DNA of 64,000 nucleotides from NCBI RefSeq assembly GCF_039529295.1, contig NZ_BAAAMN010000010.1:19935-83934 (forward strand). The letters run 5' to 3'. This DNA comes from Yaniella flava. Lineage in GTDB: Bacteria; Actinomycetota; Actinomycetes; Actinomycetales; Micrococcaceae. Of the stretch, positions 26,712 through 35,904 are shown piece after piece (the first letter of the stretch is position 1; every line of letters starts with the position of its first letter). A model generated the notes under the pieces. It ran no database searches and was not told where the DNA came from. It saw nothing but the letters and a program-made list of their open reading frames with translations. Position numbers and translations under genes: made by a program.

Positions 26712-27635
26712 CTAGGCCTTTGGCTGCAGCTCTGCTGGAAGTTCTGGCATCTTTTCGCCAACCTCCTGCAGGTTGTTTTCGATGACGGTACGCCCCTTCG
26801 ATTGCAAAGCATCGTAGGTCCACCCGCCATCATTGAATTCAGTGGCAACTGGTTCTGGGTGGCTCCACACCTGGAGACGGTCGCCGCCCACACCGATGGC
26901 TTGACCGGAGATGTTCTGCGCTTCGTCAGATGCCAGGAATGCCACGAGTCCGGCAACGTCGGCAACCGGCCCGAAGCCCAGGTCTTTGCGGAAGAAGTCT
27001 GGCATGGCTTCGCCTGCTTTATCCGCTTCGATCGCAGCCGAGAAGAATGGCACAGTTTCGGTCATGGCGGTTGCAGCAACCGGAATGATGGCGTTGACGG
27101 TCACACCGGCGCGTTTCATTTCCAGAGCCCAGGTGCGAACCATCCCGACGATGCCGGCTTTGGCAGCGGCGTAGTTGGTTTGACCAAAGTTGCCACGTTG
27201 ACCGGTTGGCGAACCGATGGTCACGATGCGACCTTTGACCTCGTTGTTTTTGAAGTAATCGTATGCCGCACGGACACACGTGAAGGTACCGCGCAGATGG
27301 ACATTGATGACGGCGTCGAAGTCGTCGTCCGACATTTTGAGCAGGCTGCGGTCACGCAGAATGCCCGCATTGTTCACCAAAATGTCGAGCTGGCCGAACT
27401 CTTCCACGGCAGCATTGACGAGCTTTTCTGCGGTCTCAGTGGATCCGACGGCCGCCGTTACTCCAAAGGCCTTGCCACCCTCATCAGTGATGGACTGGAC
27501 TGCGCGATTGGTCACGTCTTCATTCACGTCGTTCACGACGACGCTTGCGCCTTGGCGTGCGAGTTCTTGTGCGTAAGCTAGTCCTAGACCAGCTCCTGAT
27601 CCCGTAACGATGGCTACTTTACCGTTCAGTGACAT
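26712..27635 (-). CDS. Short-chain dehydrogenase (3-hydroxyacyl-CoA dehydrogenase type)
   Basis: A 307-residue SDR: TGSGAGLGLAYAQELA is the cofactor glycine motif, followed by VVVNDV (NAD preference), NNAG, and the catalytic Ser...Tyr-x-x-x-Lys in SPTGQRGNFGQTNYAAAKAG. The NGKVAIVTG start with GAGLG..YA is characteristic of the (3R)-hydroxyacyl-CoA dehydrogenase domain of MFE-2-like enzymes, which pairs naturally with the R-specific MaoC hydratase in this operon. I begin at the ATG at 27635 (GAGGGG upstream), not at the longer in-frame start at 27668. It is the first gene of the operon and diverges from the MarR gene. Confidence 0.85.
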   Translation of the reverse strand: MSLNGKVAIVTGSGAGLGLAYAQELARQGASVVVNDVNEDVTNRAVQSITDEGGKAFGVTAAVGSTETAEKLVNAAVEEFGQLDILVNNAGILRDRSLLKMSDDDFDAVINVHLRGTFTCVRAAYDYFKNNEVKGRIVTIGSPTGQRGNFGQTNYAAAKAGIVGMVRTWALEMKRAGVTVNAIIPVAATAMTETVPFFSAAIEADKAGEAMPDFFRKDLGFGPVADVAGLVAFLASDEAQNISGQAIGVGGDRLQVWSHPEPVATEFNDGGWTYDALQSKGRTVIENNLQEVGEKMPELPAELQPKA

Positions 27636-27686
27636 TTTGCCCCTCAATTCATTGTGAACTGGATACAAGTGTTAGTTGCATCTAGA

Positions 27687-27749
27687 AATAATTGTGAATA
27701 ACACCTATTGTCTATCCCAACCTAGAATTTTGTAGATGTCAATAATTGA
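27687..27749. promoter_or_regulatory. Probable MarR operator region
   Basis: AATAATTG occurs twice between the divergent SDR and MarR genes (27687-27694 and 27741-27748). The second lies within the inverted repeat TCAATAATTGA (27739-27749), 16 bases before the MarR start, a position suited to autorepression. Confidence 0.45.
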
Positions 27750-27764
27750 TGGGAAAATGCTTCT

Positions 27765-28229
27765 ATGAACGCCGAACTGTTAACAGCCAATGATCTCGAT
27801 CCATCTCCCCTGCGTGAGACCGAACTGGTTCAAGAGGTCCAGTTTCTCACCGCCCGGCTTGCTGCTAAGGGCAACAGCCACGCGAATAAAATGTTGGAAA
27901 CCGTGGATCTCAATGTTCGGCAGTTTTCGGTTCTTGCACTCGCCGCGTCATCATTGAAACCCACCCAGCGCGAGATGTCTGCTTTCGTTGCCCTGGATCC
28001 ATCCCAAATCGTTGCACTCGTCGACGCGCTTGAAGATCGCGGCCTCGTGACCCGAGAAACCGACCGTAACGATCGTCGCTCCAAAAATATTGTGGCAACG
28101 CCGTCGGGCGAAAAGCTCTACCGCGAGGCACGAGCAATCACCATGGAAGCTGAAGACCACGTGCTCACCAACCTGACCTCAAGTGAGCGCGATCAGTTGC
28201 GTGAACTACTCATCAAGGCCACGCTGTAG
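27765..28229 (+). CDS. MarR family regulator
   Basis: A 154-residue winged-helix regulator: FSVLALAASSLKPTQREMSA and PSQIVALVDALEDRGLVTRE form the DNA-binding part, and the wing reads TDRNDRRSKNIVATPSG. It is flanked by the operon it most likely controls: SDR-amidohydrolase-dehydrogenase-MaoC on one side, and the acyl-CoA ligase, convergent with it, on the other. A typical ligand for such MarR proteins is the CoA thioester made by the ligase (family knowledge; not shown here). A terminator follows its stop. Confidence 0.85.
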   Translation: MNAELLTANDLDPSPLRETELVQEVQFLTARLAAKGNSHANKMLETVDLNVRQFSVLALAASSLKPTQREMSAFVALDPSQIVALVDALEDRGLVTRETDRNDRRSKNIVATPSGEKLYREARAITMEAEDHVLTNLTSSERDQLRELLIKATL

Positions 28230-28251
28230 CGTTCCTTGACTTGACGCCACG

Positions 28252-28282
28252 GGGGCACAGCTTGAGCGCTGTACCCCTTTTT
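28252..28282 (+). terminator. Rho-independent terminator of the MarR gene
   Basis: Stem GGGGCACAGC / GCTGTACCCC with a six-base loop, followed by TTTTT. It lies between the converging marR and acyl-CoA ligase genes. Confidence 0.85.
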
Positions 28283-28290
28283 CGTGTCGA

Positions 28291-29850
28291 CTATTCGCCG
28301 TGTAGCTCGCGAAGCTGCGGCTTGCGCACCTTGCCGGATGCTGTACGCGGCATATCGTCGACGAAGACCACCGATTTTGGAATCTTGTATCGTGCCAGCT
28401 TGCCGTCAAGATAGGACAGCACGTCTTCTTCGGTGAGCTCGTGTCCTTCTCGAACCACAACCGCTGCGCGAGGCACTTCGCCCCACTTCTCATTGGCAAC
28501 ACCAAATACTGCTACCGATGCTATCGACTCCATTTGGGCGAGTTCTTGCTCGATCTGGGCCGGGTAGATGTTCTCCCCACCAGAGATGATCATGTCCTTG
28601 AGACGATCGGAGATAAACAGGAAGCCGTCGTCATCCATATACCCCATGTCGCCGGAACGGAACCAGGTGCCGCCGTCATCGGTAATGAAGGAGGATTCGT
28701 TGGCTTCCGGGCGTTCCCAGTAGCCGGAAATGACGTTCGGGCCTTGAATTTGAACCTCGCCAACCTCATTGGGTGGGAGTTCGTTGCCGTCAAAATCAGC
28801 AACGCGAATATGCGTGTGCATTTGCGGCAGACCGGCCGACCCCATTTTTTCGCGGGAATAGCGAGCCGGAAGCGTCGTTGCGCCCGGGGCGGTTTCGGTC
28901 ATGCCGTATCCCATCGTGAAGCTCAGCCCGCGATCCTCATAGGTTTCCAAGATGCGCAGTGGGACTGCAGAACCGCCACACGTGAGATTGTGGAGCGAGG
29001 AAATGTCGGTGGTTTCCCAATCGGGGTGCTCGGCCAGCATTTGATACGTCGTGGGCACGCCAGAAATGTAAGTGGCTTTGTGCTGCTCAATAAGTTGTAG
29101 CGCGCGGCCCGGCTCAAATCGTGGCTCCAAAATGAGATGACCTCCCTTGAGGAACGTCGGCAGCACACCCATACCCAGCGCCGCAACGTGGAACATCGGT
29201 GAGATCATCAGGGCAACTTCGTGATTGCTGATGTCCATATCGGAGATGACGTTCAGCGCATTCCAGGTCATGTTGGCATGGCTGAGCATGGCACCTTTTG
29301 GATTGCCCGTCGTTCCCGAGGTATAGAGAATAATAGCCAGGTCATCGATGCCGACATTGACTTGCGGCCGAGTAGCGCTGGCGCCTTCGAGTACGTCGCC
29401 GTATTGCTCCACCGGAAGAGTCAACCGACCGTCTTCGGCAGGAACTCGTGAACCATCATCGACAACGATGACACGCTCAACATCGGTCTCCGCCACCCCC
29501 GCTGCCACCAGCGGCTCCATGGTGTGTGAGGCGACGAGTATTTTTGCCCCGGCATCATCGAGATGGAACGCGACTTCAGGGCCAGCTAAACGAGTATTGA
29601 GCGGTACGAAAACCGCGCCAATACTGCCCAACGCGAAGAGCGTCTCAAGAAATTCAACCGAGTTTTCACCCAAGAACGCCACCCGGTCGCCACGTTGAAC
29701 ACCGCGCTCCGACATGGCATTGGCCAAGCGGTTAATGCGTTCCGAGAACTGCTCGTAGGTCAGCTCCAATGTTCCCGCGGTAATCGCCATTCGACCGGCA
29801 GACTTTACTTCCCGTCGATGGATCCAATCGCCTAAACCGTGATTCGTCAT
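28291..29850 (-). CDS. Acyl-CoA ligase (AMP-forming, FadD-like)
   Basis: A complete 519-residue adenylating enzyme: P-loop ILYTSGTTGNPKGAM, then MGYGMTETAPG, the hinge SGDMGYMDDDGFLFISDRLK, ISGGENIYPAQIE, and the catalytic Lys in RTASGKVRK near the C-terminus. It makes an acyl-CoA from a carboxylic acid, ATP and CoA and is the entry step for the neighbouring beta-oxidation-like genes. The substrate (fatty, cyclic or aromatic acid) cannot be told by eye. It is transcribed alone, converging on marR. It is the intact counterpart of the deleted ligase gene at 14901-16281. Confidence 0.9.
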   Translation of the reverse strand: MTNHGLGDWIHRREVKSAGRMAITAGTLELTYEQFSERINRLANAMSERGVQRGDRVAFLGENSVEFLETLFALGSIGAVFVPLNTRLAGPEVAFHLDDAGAKILVASHTMEPLVAAGVAETDVERVIVVDDGSRVPAEDGRLTLPVEQYGDVLEGASATRPQVNVGIDDLAIILYTSGTTGNPKGAMLSHANMTWNALNVISDMDISNHEVALMISPMFHVAALGMGVLPTFLKGGHLILEPRFEPGRALQLIEQHKATYISGVPTTYQMLAEHPDWETTDISSLHNLTCGGSAVPLRILETYEDRGLSFTMGYGMTETAPGATTLPARYSREKMGSAGLPQMHTHIRVADFDGNELPPNEVGEVQIQGPNVISGYWERPEANESSFITDDGGTWFRSGDMGYMDDDGFLFISDRLKDMIISGGENIYPAQIEQELAQMESIASVAVFGVANEKWGEVPRAAVVVREGHELTEEDVLSYLDGKLARYKIPKSVVFVDDMPRTASGKVRKPQLRELHGE

Positions 29851-30054
29851 CGCACTCCTTGCAAGCGTTTCTGTGTGAGCGGTCTCATATCACTTACATT
29901 TTGCCCCAAATCGTTGCTATTCGCAACGATTGCGAAAATAGATCATCTACCATCGAGGCAGACGGACACAGACTCTGGGCGGTGGTGTGCCGTAGGGTAG
30001 TTCAACCACCGGGCTTCACCTGCGGACCACACACCGACCGAAAGGGCCCACAGC

Positions 30055-33051
30055 ATGAGACCGTCGCAGCAGCAAGTACCTAGCTCCGCCACCACAAGCA
30101 GTCTGGCCGAAGCCGAGAGGGGTGCGATCGTCTCGGCCTTACGCGCGGCAGGGATCTCCAACGTGGATGACTCGCGGCTGTCGCGCGGGATGTACTCTTC
30201 TGATGCCAGTCTCTATCGGGTGCTGCCGGAAGTGGTCGCCCTGCCGCAGCACGTCGATGAGCTCCACGCCCTTCATGAGGTGTCTCGCGACCTGAAAGTG
30301 CCGGTGACGATGCGAGGTGCCGGCACCTCGATTGCAGGCAACGCGGTGGGCGAAGGAATCGTCGTCGATACCCGAGATCTGAACCGCATCATCGACTTCG
30401 ACCCGGTGGCACGTACCGCCAGGGTCCAGCCCGGTGTGGTGCACGCGGATCTGCAACGTGCGGTCGCACCACACGGGCTGCGCTTTGGTCCGGACCCGTC
30501 AACGCATTCGCGGTGCACTCTCGGCGGGATGATTGGCAACAACGCCTGCGGCTCGCGTGCCCTGGGATACGGTCGCACAGTCGATAATGTGCAGGCGGCA
30601 CAGGTACTATTCGGCAATGGGGAAGTGGGTGACTTTGACTCTCGTCGCGGCCAGCCCGAGGGCTCCACGGCGGCGCGACTGATGGATTTAGCCGCAGAAA
30701 ATCTTGCCCACATCCGTACGAGCTTCGGCCAATTTGACCGGCAAATCTCCGGCTACAGTCTCGAACACCTACTGCCCGAAAACCGCTCACGGATAGAACG
30801 CTTCCTGGTAGGCAGCGAGGGCACCCTGGCCACCGTGTTGGAGGCCGAAGTACAGCTGGTCGTCGATGAACCCGGCCGACTGTTGTTGGTGCTGGGCTAT
30901 GACGCCATCAGTGAGGCCGCCGACGCTGTGCCCCATATCCTGGATGCTGCGCGCAGCGAATTCGGGCCCAATAGCCTCATCGCTTGCGAAGGCATGGACG
31001 CCCGACTCGTGGAGTTGGTCCGCTCGGCTGGCAAGCCCGTGCCGCAGCTGCCCAACGGACGCAGTTGGCTCTTCGTCGAAGCGACCGGGCAACAGGCCTC
31101 CGCGATATTGAAGACGGTCAGCCACGCCGCACAGGCCATCGACACCCGAGTCATCGGCGATGCCGCCGAGGCAGCAGCACTGTGGAAAATCCGCGAGGAC
31201 GGTGCCGGCCTGGCCTCAATCAGCCTGCCCACCCCGGCACATGCCGGGTGGGAGGACGCAGCGGTCCCGCCAGAGCACTTGGGTGCCTGGATGCGTGACT
31301 TCGAAACGCTCATGCAGGACTTCGGACTCCACGGCTACCCTTACGGACACTTCGGGGACGGTTGCATCCACTGCCGAATCGATTTCCCCTTCCACCACGG
31401 AGATCCAGCCAGCATCGAGGTCTTCCGCGACTTCATGCTTGCCTGCGCCGAAAAATTAGCCGTCTACGGTGGGTCCATCTCCGGGGAGCACGGCGACGGC
31501 CGGACGCGCTCCGAGTTACTGCCATATATGTACGACGCGACGTCATTGGACCTCTTCGCGCAAGCGAAACAGATTTGCGACCCAGACAACCTGCTGAATC
31601 CCGGTATCATCACGGCCCCGCAAGCCGAAAGTACCGCTGCCGGACCAGCCACCGGGGTGGCAAACTTCACCGACGATATCCGTCCGACCCAGCCCAATGT
31701 GCCACTCCCCTGGCCCGGCTTGAAACTCCCCCACGACGATGGAGACTTTGGCACCGCAGTCCACCGTTGCACCGGCGTGGGCAAGTGCGTGGCCCCGCAC
31801 ACCACCGGGGTCATGTGTCCCTCCTATATCGCCACCAGAGATGAGAAAGACTCCACCCGCGGTCGCGCCCGCATCCTGCAGGAAGCCATGGACGGCACCC
31901 TGGTCAAGGGACTCAGCGATCCGTCCGTACATGAAGCCCTGGATCTGTGCCTGTCGTGCAAAGGGTGCGTTTCAGACTGTCCCACCGGCGTGGATATGGC
32001 CACATACAAAGCCGAGGCCCTGCACCAGAAGTACGACCGCAATGACGAGGGCAAACCCCGGCGCCGACTCCGACCGCGGACACACTATTTCCTCGGACGG
32101 ATTCCCATCTGGGCCAAGTTGGCGGCCCCGGTAGCACCGCTGGCCAACCTCGCGATAACGGTGCCTGTGATAGCCGCTGTTGCAAAGTGGGTGACGGGGA
32201 TCGATCCGCGGCGCTCGGTTCCAAAATTTGCCAATCGAACGCTGCGTCGCAGTTCCAAAAAATCCGGCTTCACTGCACGCCAGAGCCAGACGAACCAGGA
32301 CCAGCCCGATGTGTGGGTGTGGGCCGATTCATTCACGAACCATTTCTTCCCGCAATCTGGACTGGCGGCCATCCAATATTTGGAGTCGCAGGGACTGGAC
32401 GTCCGACTCATCGACGAGAGCGCTTGCTGTGCCCTGCCGTGGATCACCTCAGGCCAGCTGGATCAAGCCCGAGGCCGAATTGAGAACGCGGTCAGTACCC
32501 TGGCACCATATGTGGACTCGCAGGTGCCAGTGATTGGGCTGGAACCCAGCTGTGTGGCCACGCTGCGCAGTGACGTACAAGAGCTCTCCGACTCCCCGCA
32601 GGCTAAAACGGTCGCCGACGGGGTCCTAACTTTCGGGGAACTCCTGACCCGGCTGGTGCAGGAAGACCGCGTGAAGCTACCTGACTTGTCCAGACTGGAT
32701 GTGGTGGCCCAGCCGCACTGTCACCAGTCGTCGATCATTGGGTGGGATGCCGACCAGACCCTGTTGGAACAGGCCGGTGCCACGGTCACCAAGGTTGCCG
32801 GGTGCTGCGGGCTGGCCGGTAATTTCGGCGTCGAAAAGGGCCATTACGAAACCTCCGTGGCGGTGGCCGAGTCCTACTTGTTGCCTGCGGTCCGCGCTCA
32901 ACGCCAACGCCAGGAAGCTGCAGACAACAATACTGTGGTGCTTGCCGATGGCATGTCCTGCAGAATCCAGTTGGACGATCTGGCCGATGTTCCGGCCATT
33001 CACCTGGCCGAACTGCTGGCCGAAAGAGCGCATACTCCGAAGTCACCCTAG
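30055..33051 (+). CDS. FAD-linked oxidase / 4Fe-4S protein (D-lactate or D-2-hydroxyacid dehydrogenase type)
   Basis: A 998-residue fusion. The N-terminus is a PCMH-type FAD domain (about 45-260: PVTMRGAGTSIAGNAVG, GGMIGNNACGSRALGYG), followed by a FAD-oxidase C domain (GHFGDGCIHCRIDFPF, ISGEHGDGRTRSELL). Next is a ferredoxin-like region with CLSCKGCVSDCPTGVDMA and an upstream Cys group (CTGVGKC...MCPSY). The C-terminal CCG-type part has SACCALPW and VAGCCGLAGNFG. The layout matches membrane-associated dehydrogenases of D-lactate, glycolate or D-2-hydroxyglutarate that pass electrons to the quinone pool. It is one gene, with GAAAGGG upstream of the ATG, converging on the aromatic island. Confidence 0.85.
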   Translation: MRPSQQQVPSSATTSSLAEAERGAIVSALRAAGISNVDDSRLSRGMYSSDASLYRVLPEVVALPQHVDELHALHEVSRDLKVPVTMRGAGTSIAGNAVGEGIVVDTRDLNRIIDFDPVARTARVQPGVVHADLQRAVAPHGLRFGPDPSTHSRCTLGGMIGNNACGSRALGYGRTVDNVQAAQVLFGNGEVGDFDSRRGQPEGSTAARLMDLAAENLAHIRTSFGQFDRQISGYSLEHLLPENRSRIERFLVGSEGTLATVLEAEVQLVVDEPGRLLLVLGYDAISEAADAVPHILDAARSEFGPNSLIACEGMDARLVELVRSAGKPVPQLPNGRSWLFVEATGQQASAILKTVSHAAQAIDTRVIGDAAEAAALWKIREDGAGLASISLPTPAHAGWEDAAVPPEHLGAWMRDFETLMQDFGLHGYPYGHFGDGCIHCRIDFPFHHGDPASIEVFRDFMLACAEKLAVYGGSISGEHGDGRTRSELLPYMYDATSLDLFAQAKQICDPDNLLNPGIITAPQAESTAAGPATGVANFTDDIRPTQPNVPLPWPGLKLPHDDGDFGTAVHRCTGVGKCVAPHTTGVMCPSYIATRDEKDSTRGRARILQEAMDGTLVKGLSDPSVHEALDLCLSCKGCVSDCPTGVDMATYKAEALHQKYDRNDEGKPRRRLRPRTHYFLGRIPIWAKLAAPVAPLANLAITVPVIAAVAKWVTGIDPRRSVPKFANRTLRRSSKKSGFTARQSQTNQDQPDVWVWADSFTNHFFPQSGLAAIQYLESQGLDVRLIDESACCALPWITSGQLDQARGRIENAVSTLAPYVDSQVPVIGLEPSCVATLRSDVQELSDSPQAKTVADGVLTFGELLTRLVQEDRVKLPDLSRLDVVAQPHCHQSSIIGWDADQTLLEQAGATVTKVAGCCGLAGNFGVEKGHYETSVAVAESYLLPAVRAQRQRQEAADNNTVVLADGMSCRIQLDDLADVPAIHLAELLAERAHTPKSP

Positions 33052-33130
33052 GATGAGAAGGCGCTCGATACGTCAGAACGTTCAGCCGAACACGTCGAGC
33101 TCATTCCCGTCGTTCAGACACGTACCGCGG

Positions 33131-34129
33131 TTAGCGGCGAATCCCAGCCAGTGCGTCACGGTCGATTTCTTCCTGGTTTTCCACGTACGGCGTGCCGTGA
33201 GTGTGGAAGGTTGGCACGGTCTTCATGCCCCACGCCTGGCCCTTGGCACGTTCGGCTTCAGACCAGTTAACAACGGGTTGATCCGGATTCAGGATCAGGC
33301 GTGCACCGGCATTGGCGAACTCGATCCGGTTGCCGCCCGGCTCCCAGACATAGAGGAAAAACGTCTGGTTGATCGCGTGCTTATACGGCCCGTATTCGAT
33401 ATACACGCCTTCTTCCAGGAAGAAGTCTGCAGCTTTGAGTATGTCCTCGCGAGTGTCGGTGGCAAACGCCAGGTGGTGGAAGCGCCCACGCTCACCCGTC
33501 CAGTCGTCAGAGTAGACGACGTCGTAGGATTTTTGCGCGAACCGGAACCACCGGGCCGCATAGCCGCCCTCATCCAGTTCGACCTGCTCAGTTTCACGCG
33601 ATTTCATCACGCTCTCCCAGAAGTCACCGGCAGCATTCACATCGGAGGCCAAATAGTTAATGTGATCCAAGCGGCGGGCATTGACCCCGCGCCCAGGATA
33701 GCGGGACGCCTGATTTTTCAGCGCTGGTCGGTCTTCGTCGTCGACAACATAGAGCGTGGTGTCGTAGTAGATGCCGAATTCGTGACCGTCCGGATCCTCA
33801 AACTCGTACCAAGCGCCGATGCCGACTTCCGGTTCGCGCCAGCCTTTGCCAAGTCCGGTTGCCTCGATGGCTGCGACGCGACGTTCAAGTGCCTCAGGGC
33901 TGGTGGCTCGCAGCATCGTTCGACCGACACCGTTGGTGTTGGACGCGGTCAGCTTGATCGAGTAGGTTTCGTACTCATCCCAGCAGCGCAAATACGCAGA
34001 GTTGCCGATGCGTTCGACTTCGCGCATCGCCAGCAGTTCGTTGAAGAACCACAGGCTCTCATCGAATGTTGGGGTCAGGATTTCTACGGCGCTGATGTGC
34101 GCCAGGTCGAAGTTTTCTAATTCAGCCAT
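33131..34129 (-). CDS. Type I extradiol ring-cleavage dioxygenase (VOC family)
   Basis: The 332-residue enzyme has two tandem VOC halves, as in catechol and homoprotocatechuate 2,3-dioxygenases. The second half keeps the metal triad: His in RRLDHINYLA, His in GRFHHLAFAT and Glu in GGNRIEFANAG. The C-terminal NPDQPVVNWS...WGMKTVP extension also resembles homoprotocatechuate dioxygenases. It cleaves a catecholic ring next to the hydroxyls with Fe(II) or Mn(II) and O2. It is the last gene in a minus-strand run with LigK-, LigJ- and GalD-like genes, none of which acts on ordinary catechol meta-cleavage products, so gallate or 3-O-methylgallate is the inferred substrate. That role is normally filled by unrelated type II enzymes. 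Confidence 0.85.
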   Translation of the reverse strand: MAELENFDLAHISAVEILTPTFDESLWFFNELLAMREVERIGNSAYLRCWDEYETYSIKLTASNTNGVGRTMLRATSPEALERRVAAIEATGLGKGWREPEVGIGAWYEFEDPDGHEFGIYYDTTLYVVDDEDRPALKNQASRYPGRGVNARRLDHINYLASDVNAAGDFWESVMKSRETEQVELDEGGYAARWFRFAQKSYDVVYSDDWTGERGRFHHLAFATDTREDILKAADFFLEEGVYIEYGPYKHAINQTFFLYVWEPGGNRIEFANAGARLILNPDQPVVNWSEAERAKGQAWGMKTVPTFHTHGTPYVENQEEIDRDALAGIRR

Positions 34130-34138
34130 GGTGATTCC

Positions 34139-34822
34139 TTACTCTCGGTACTGCAGTCCCTTGGCAGCAAGTTTTTCCCGCATGCCATATACGTCTAATC
34201 CCAGCTCACCTGCGGCCAACCGCTCGCGCACGCTAGCTTCCTTGGCCTCCCGCGCTTTGGAAGCCTCCGCAACCTCGGCCACGTTCTCGCGCGGCACGAC
34301 AACTACCCCATCGGCGTCGCCCACCACCACGTCACCCGGATTGACGGTCGCATTGGCGCAGTTGACCGGGATGTTGACCGAACCGAGCGTCTCTTTTACC
34401 GTACCGCGCGCATGGATAGCCCGCGCAAAGACCGGGAAATCCATCTCGGCTAGCTCCGCGGTGTCGCGCACCCCGCCATCAATGACCAGCCCGGTCGCAC
34501 CGCGAGCGCGGAAGGACGTTGCTAAGAGGTCGCCGAAGAAGCCAACGTCCGTCTCGGTGGTGCAGGCCGCCACGACGATGTCACCCTGCTGGATTTGTTC
34601 AGCCACAACATGCAGCATCCAGTTATCACCGGGTTGCAGTAGCACCGTGACCGCGGGGCCACAAAGTTTTGCCCCGTCGTACACCGGACGTAAATATGGT
34701 CGCATGAGACCGACTCGGCCCATGGCTTCGTGGATGGTCGCGGTGCCGTAGTTGCTCAAGGCTGCGACATCATCGGGGTCTGGGCGGTGGACGGCCGTGT
34801 GGACTACGCCAAGGTCATACAT
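34139..34822 (-). CDS. ligK: 4-carboxy-4-hydroxy-2-oxoadipate aldolase / oxaloacetate decarboxylase
   Basis: A 227-residue RraA-fold class II aldolase of the LigK/ProA/GalC group. GPAVTVLLQPGDNWMLH, the active-site GATGLVIDGGVRD (Arg-Asp) and VNPGDVVVGDADGVVVVPRE are all present. It splits 4-carboxy-4-hydroxy-2-oxoadipate into pyruvate and oxaloacetate, the last step of the gallate and protocatechuate-4,5 pathways. I start at the ATG at 34822, directly after AGGAGCAACAC; the longer frame to 34924 would overlap the upstream ligJ-like gene. Spacing to the neighbours (9 and 16 bases) shows one operon. Confidence 0.88.
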   Translation of the reverse strand: MYDLGVVHTAVHRPDPDDVAALSNYGTATIHEAMGRVGLMRPYLRPVYDGAKLCGPAVTVLLQPGDNWMLHVVAEQIQQGDIVVAACTTETDVGFFGDLLATSFRARGATGLVIDGGVRDTAELAEMDFPVFARAIHARGTVKETLGSVNIPVNCANATVNPGDVVVGDADGVVVVPRENVAEVAEASKAREAKEASVRERLAAGELGLDVYGMREKLAAKGLQYRE

Positions 34823-34838
34823 GTGTTGCTCCTTGCTT

Positions 34839-35861
34839 CTACCGGTTCTGTGCCTTGAGGCGGCGATCCAGACGCGGGTGAATCTTGCGGGCGGTGTCTT
34901 CAAAAATGGACTGCCGTGATGCATCGGTCAGGTCGGCTGCCTGAATATAGCGCACGGTATCGTCGAAGAAGTGACCGGTCGTTGGGTCTTCGGTCCGCAC
35001 CGCTCCGATCATTTCCGAGGCGAACATGATGTTTTGATGTGGAATCACCTCGAGCAGCGTATCGATGCCCGGCTGATGGTAGACGCAGGTGTCGAAGTAG
35101 ACGTTGTTCAGCAGGTGATCTTCCAGTTGCGGCTTATCCATCATCATGGCCAGACCGCGGAAGCGTCCCCAATGGTAAGGTGCGGCTCCCCCACCGTGCG
35201 GGATGATCATTTTCAGTTCAGAGAAAGTGGAGAACAAATCGCCTTCCAGCAGCTGCATAATCGCGGTGGTGTCGGCGTTGAGGTAGTGCGCGCCGGTGGT
35301 GTGGAACGCTGGATTCACCGACGTCGAGACATGAACCATGACGGGCAGTTCGTGTTCGATGAGCTTTTCATAGACCGGGAACCAGTGTTCATCGGTCAGC
35401 GGCGGTGAGGTCCAGTGCCCGCCAGAAGGATCCGGATTCAGATTGACCGCGACGATGTCATGTTCGGTGACACAGCGCTCGAGCTCATCAATGACGGTCG
35501 CGGGGTCCACTCCCGAGGATTGGGGCAGCATCGCCGAGGGTACGAAACGGCCCGGATAGAGTTCCGAGACCCGTCCGATGAGATCGTTGCAGTGCCGCGC
35601 CCATGCAGACGAGACCTCAAAATCCCCTGCATGGTGCGCCATAAAGGAGGCTCTGGGAGAAAACACCTGCACATCAATGCCACGCTCATCCATCAGGCGC
35701 AGCTGATTGGCCTCGATCGAATCTCGGATCTGGTCGTCGGTAATCACCGGACCAGCTACCGCCGGCGGTTTACCGCCATCAAGCGCTGCCAACTGTTCAT
35801 CCCGCCAGGCACCCAGCGGCTCCGGTGCCGTGGTGTAATGCCCGTGAATATCAATGATCAA
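34839..35861 (-). CDS. ligJ: 4-oxalomesaconate hydratase (LigJ/GalB role, LigJ type)
   Basis: A 340-residue amidohydrolase-fold protein that matches LigJ along its length as I remember it: DIHGHYTTAPEPLGAWRD, QVFSPRASFMAHHAGDFE, LNPDPSGGHWTSPPLTDEHW, HVSTS, HTTGAHYLNADTTA, IIPHGGGAAPYHWGRFRG and YFDTCVYHQPGID. It adds water to 4-oxalomesaconate (enol form) to give 4-carboxy-4-hydroxy-2-oxoadipate. The probable start is the TTG at 35861, preceded by GGAAGGA at seven bases and giving the family N-terminus; the longer frame has no such site. It lies between the galD-like tautomerase and the aldolase, in pathway order. Confidence 0.9.
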   Translation of the reverse strand: MIIDIHGHYTTAPEPLGAWRDEQLAALDGGKPPAVAGPVITDDQIRDSIEANQLRLMDERGIDVQVFSPRASFMAHHAGDFEVSSAWARHCNDLIGRVSELYPGRFVPSAMLPQSSGVDPATVIDELERCVTEHDIVAVNLNPDPSGGHWTSPPLTDEHWFPVYEKLIEHELPVMVHVSTSVNPAFHTTGAHYLNADTTAIMQLLEGDLFSTFSELKMIIPHGGGAAPYHWGRFRGLAMMMDKPQLEDHLLNNVYFDTCVYHQPGIDTLLEVIPHQNIMFASEMIGAVRTEDPTTGHFFDDTVRYIQAADLTDASRQSIFEDTARKIHPRLDRRLKAQNR

Positions 35862-35904
35862 TATATGTCCTTCCGCTAAAAAACGGCTCTCCAAAAAATT
35901 CGGT

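Noticed and set aside
26616..27581. 321-codon open frame on the plus strand
   Set aside because: Antisense shadow of the SDR and amidohydrolase genes, produced by their codon bias.
32699..34120. 473-codon open frame on the plus strand
   Set aside because: Antisense to the VOC dioxygenase and the end of the FAD/Fe-S gene, both with clear motifs; the translation has no recognisable domain.
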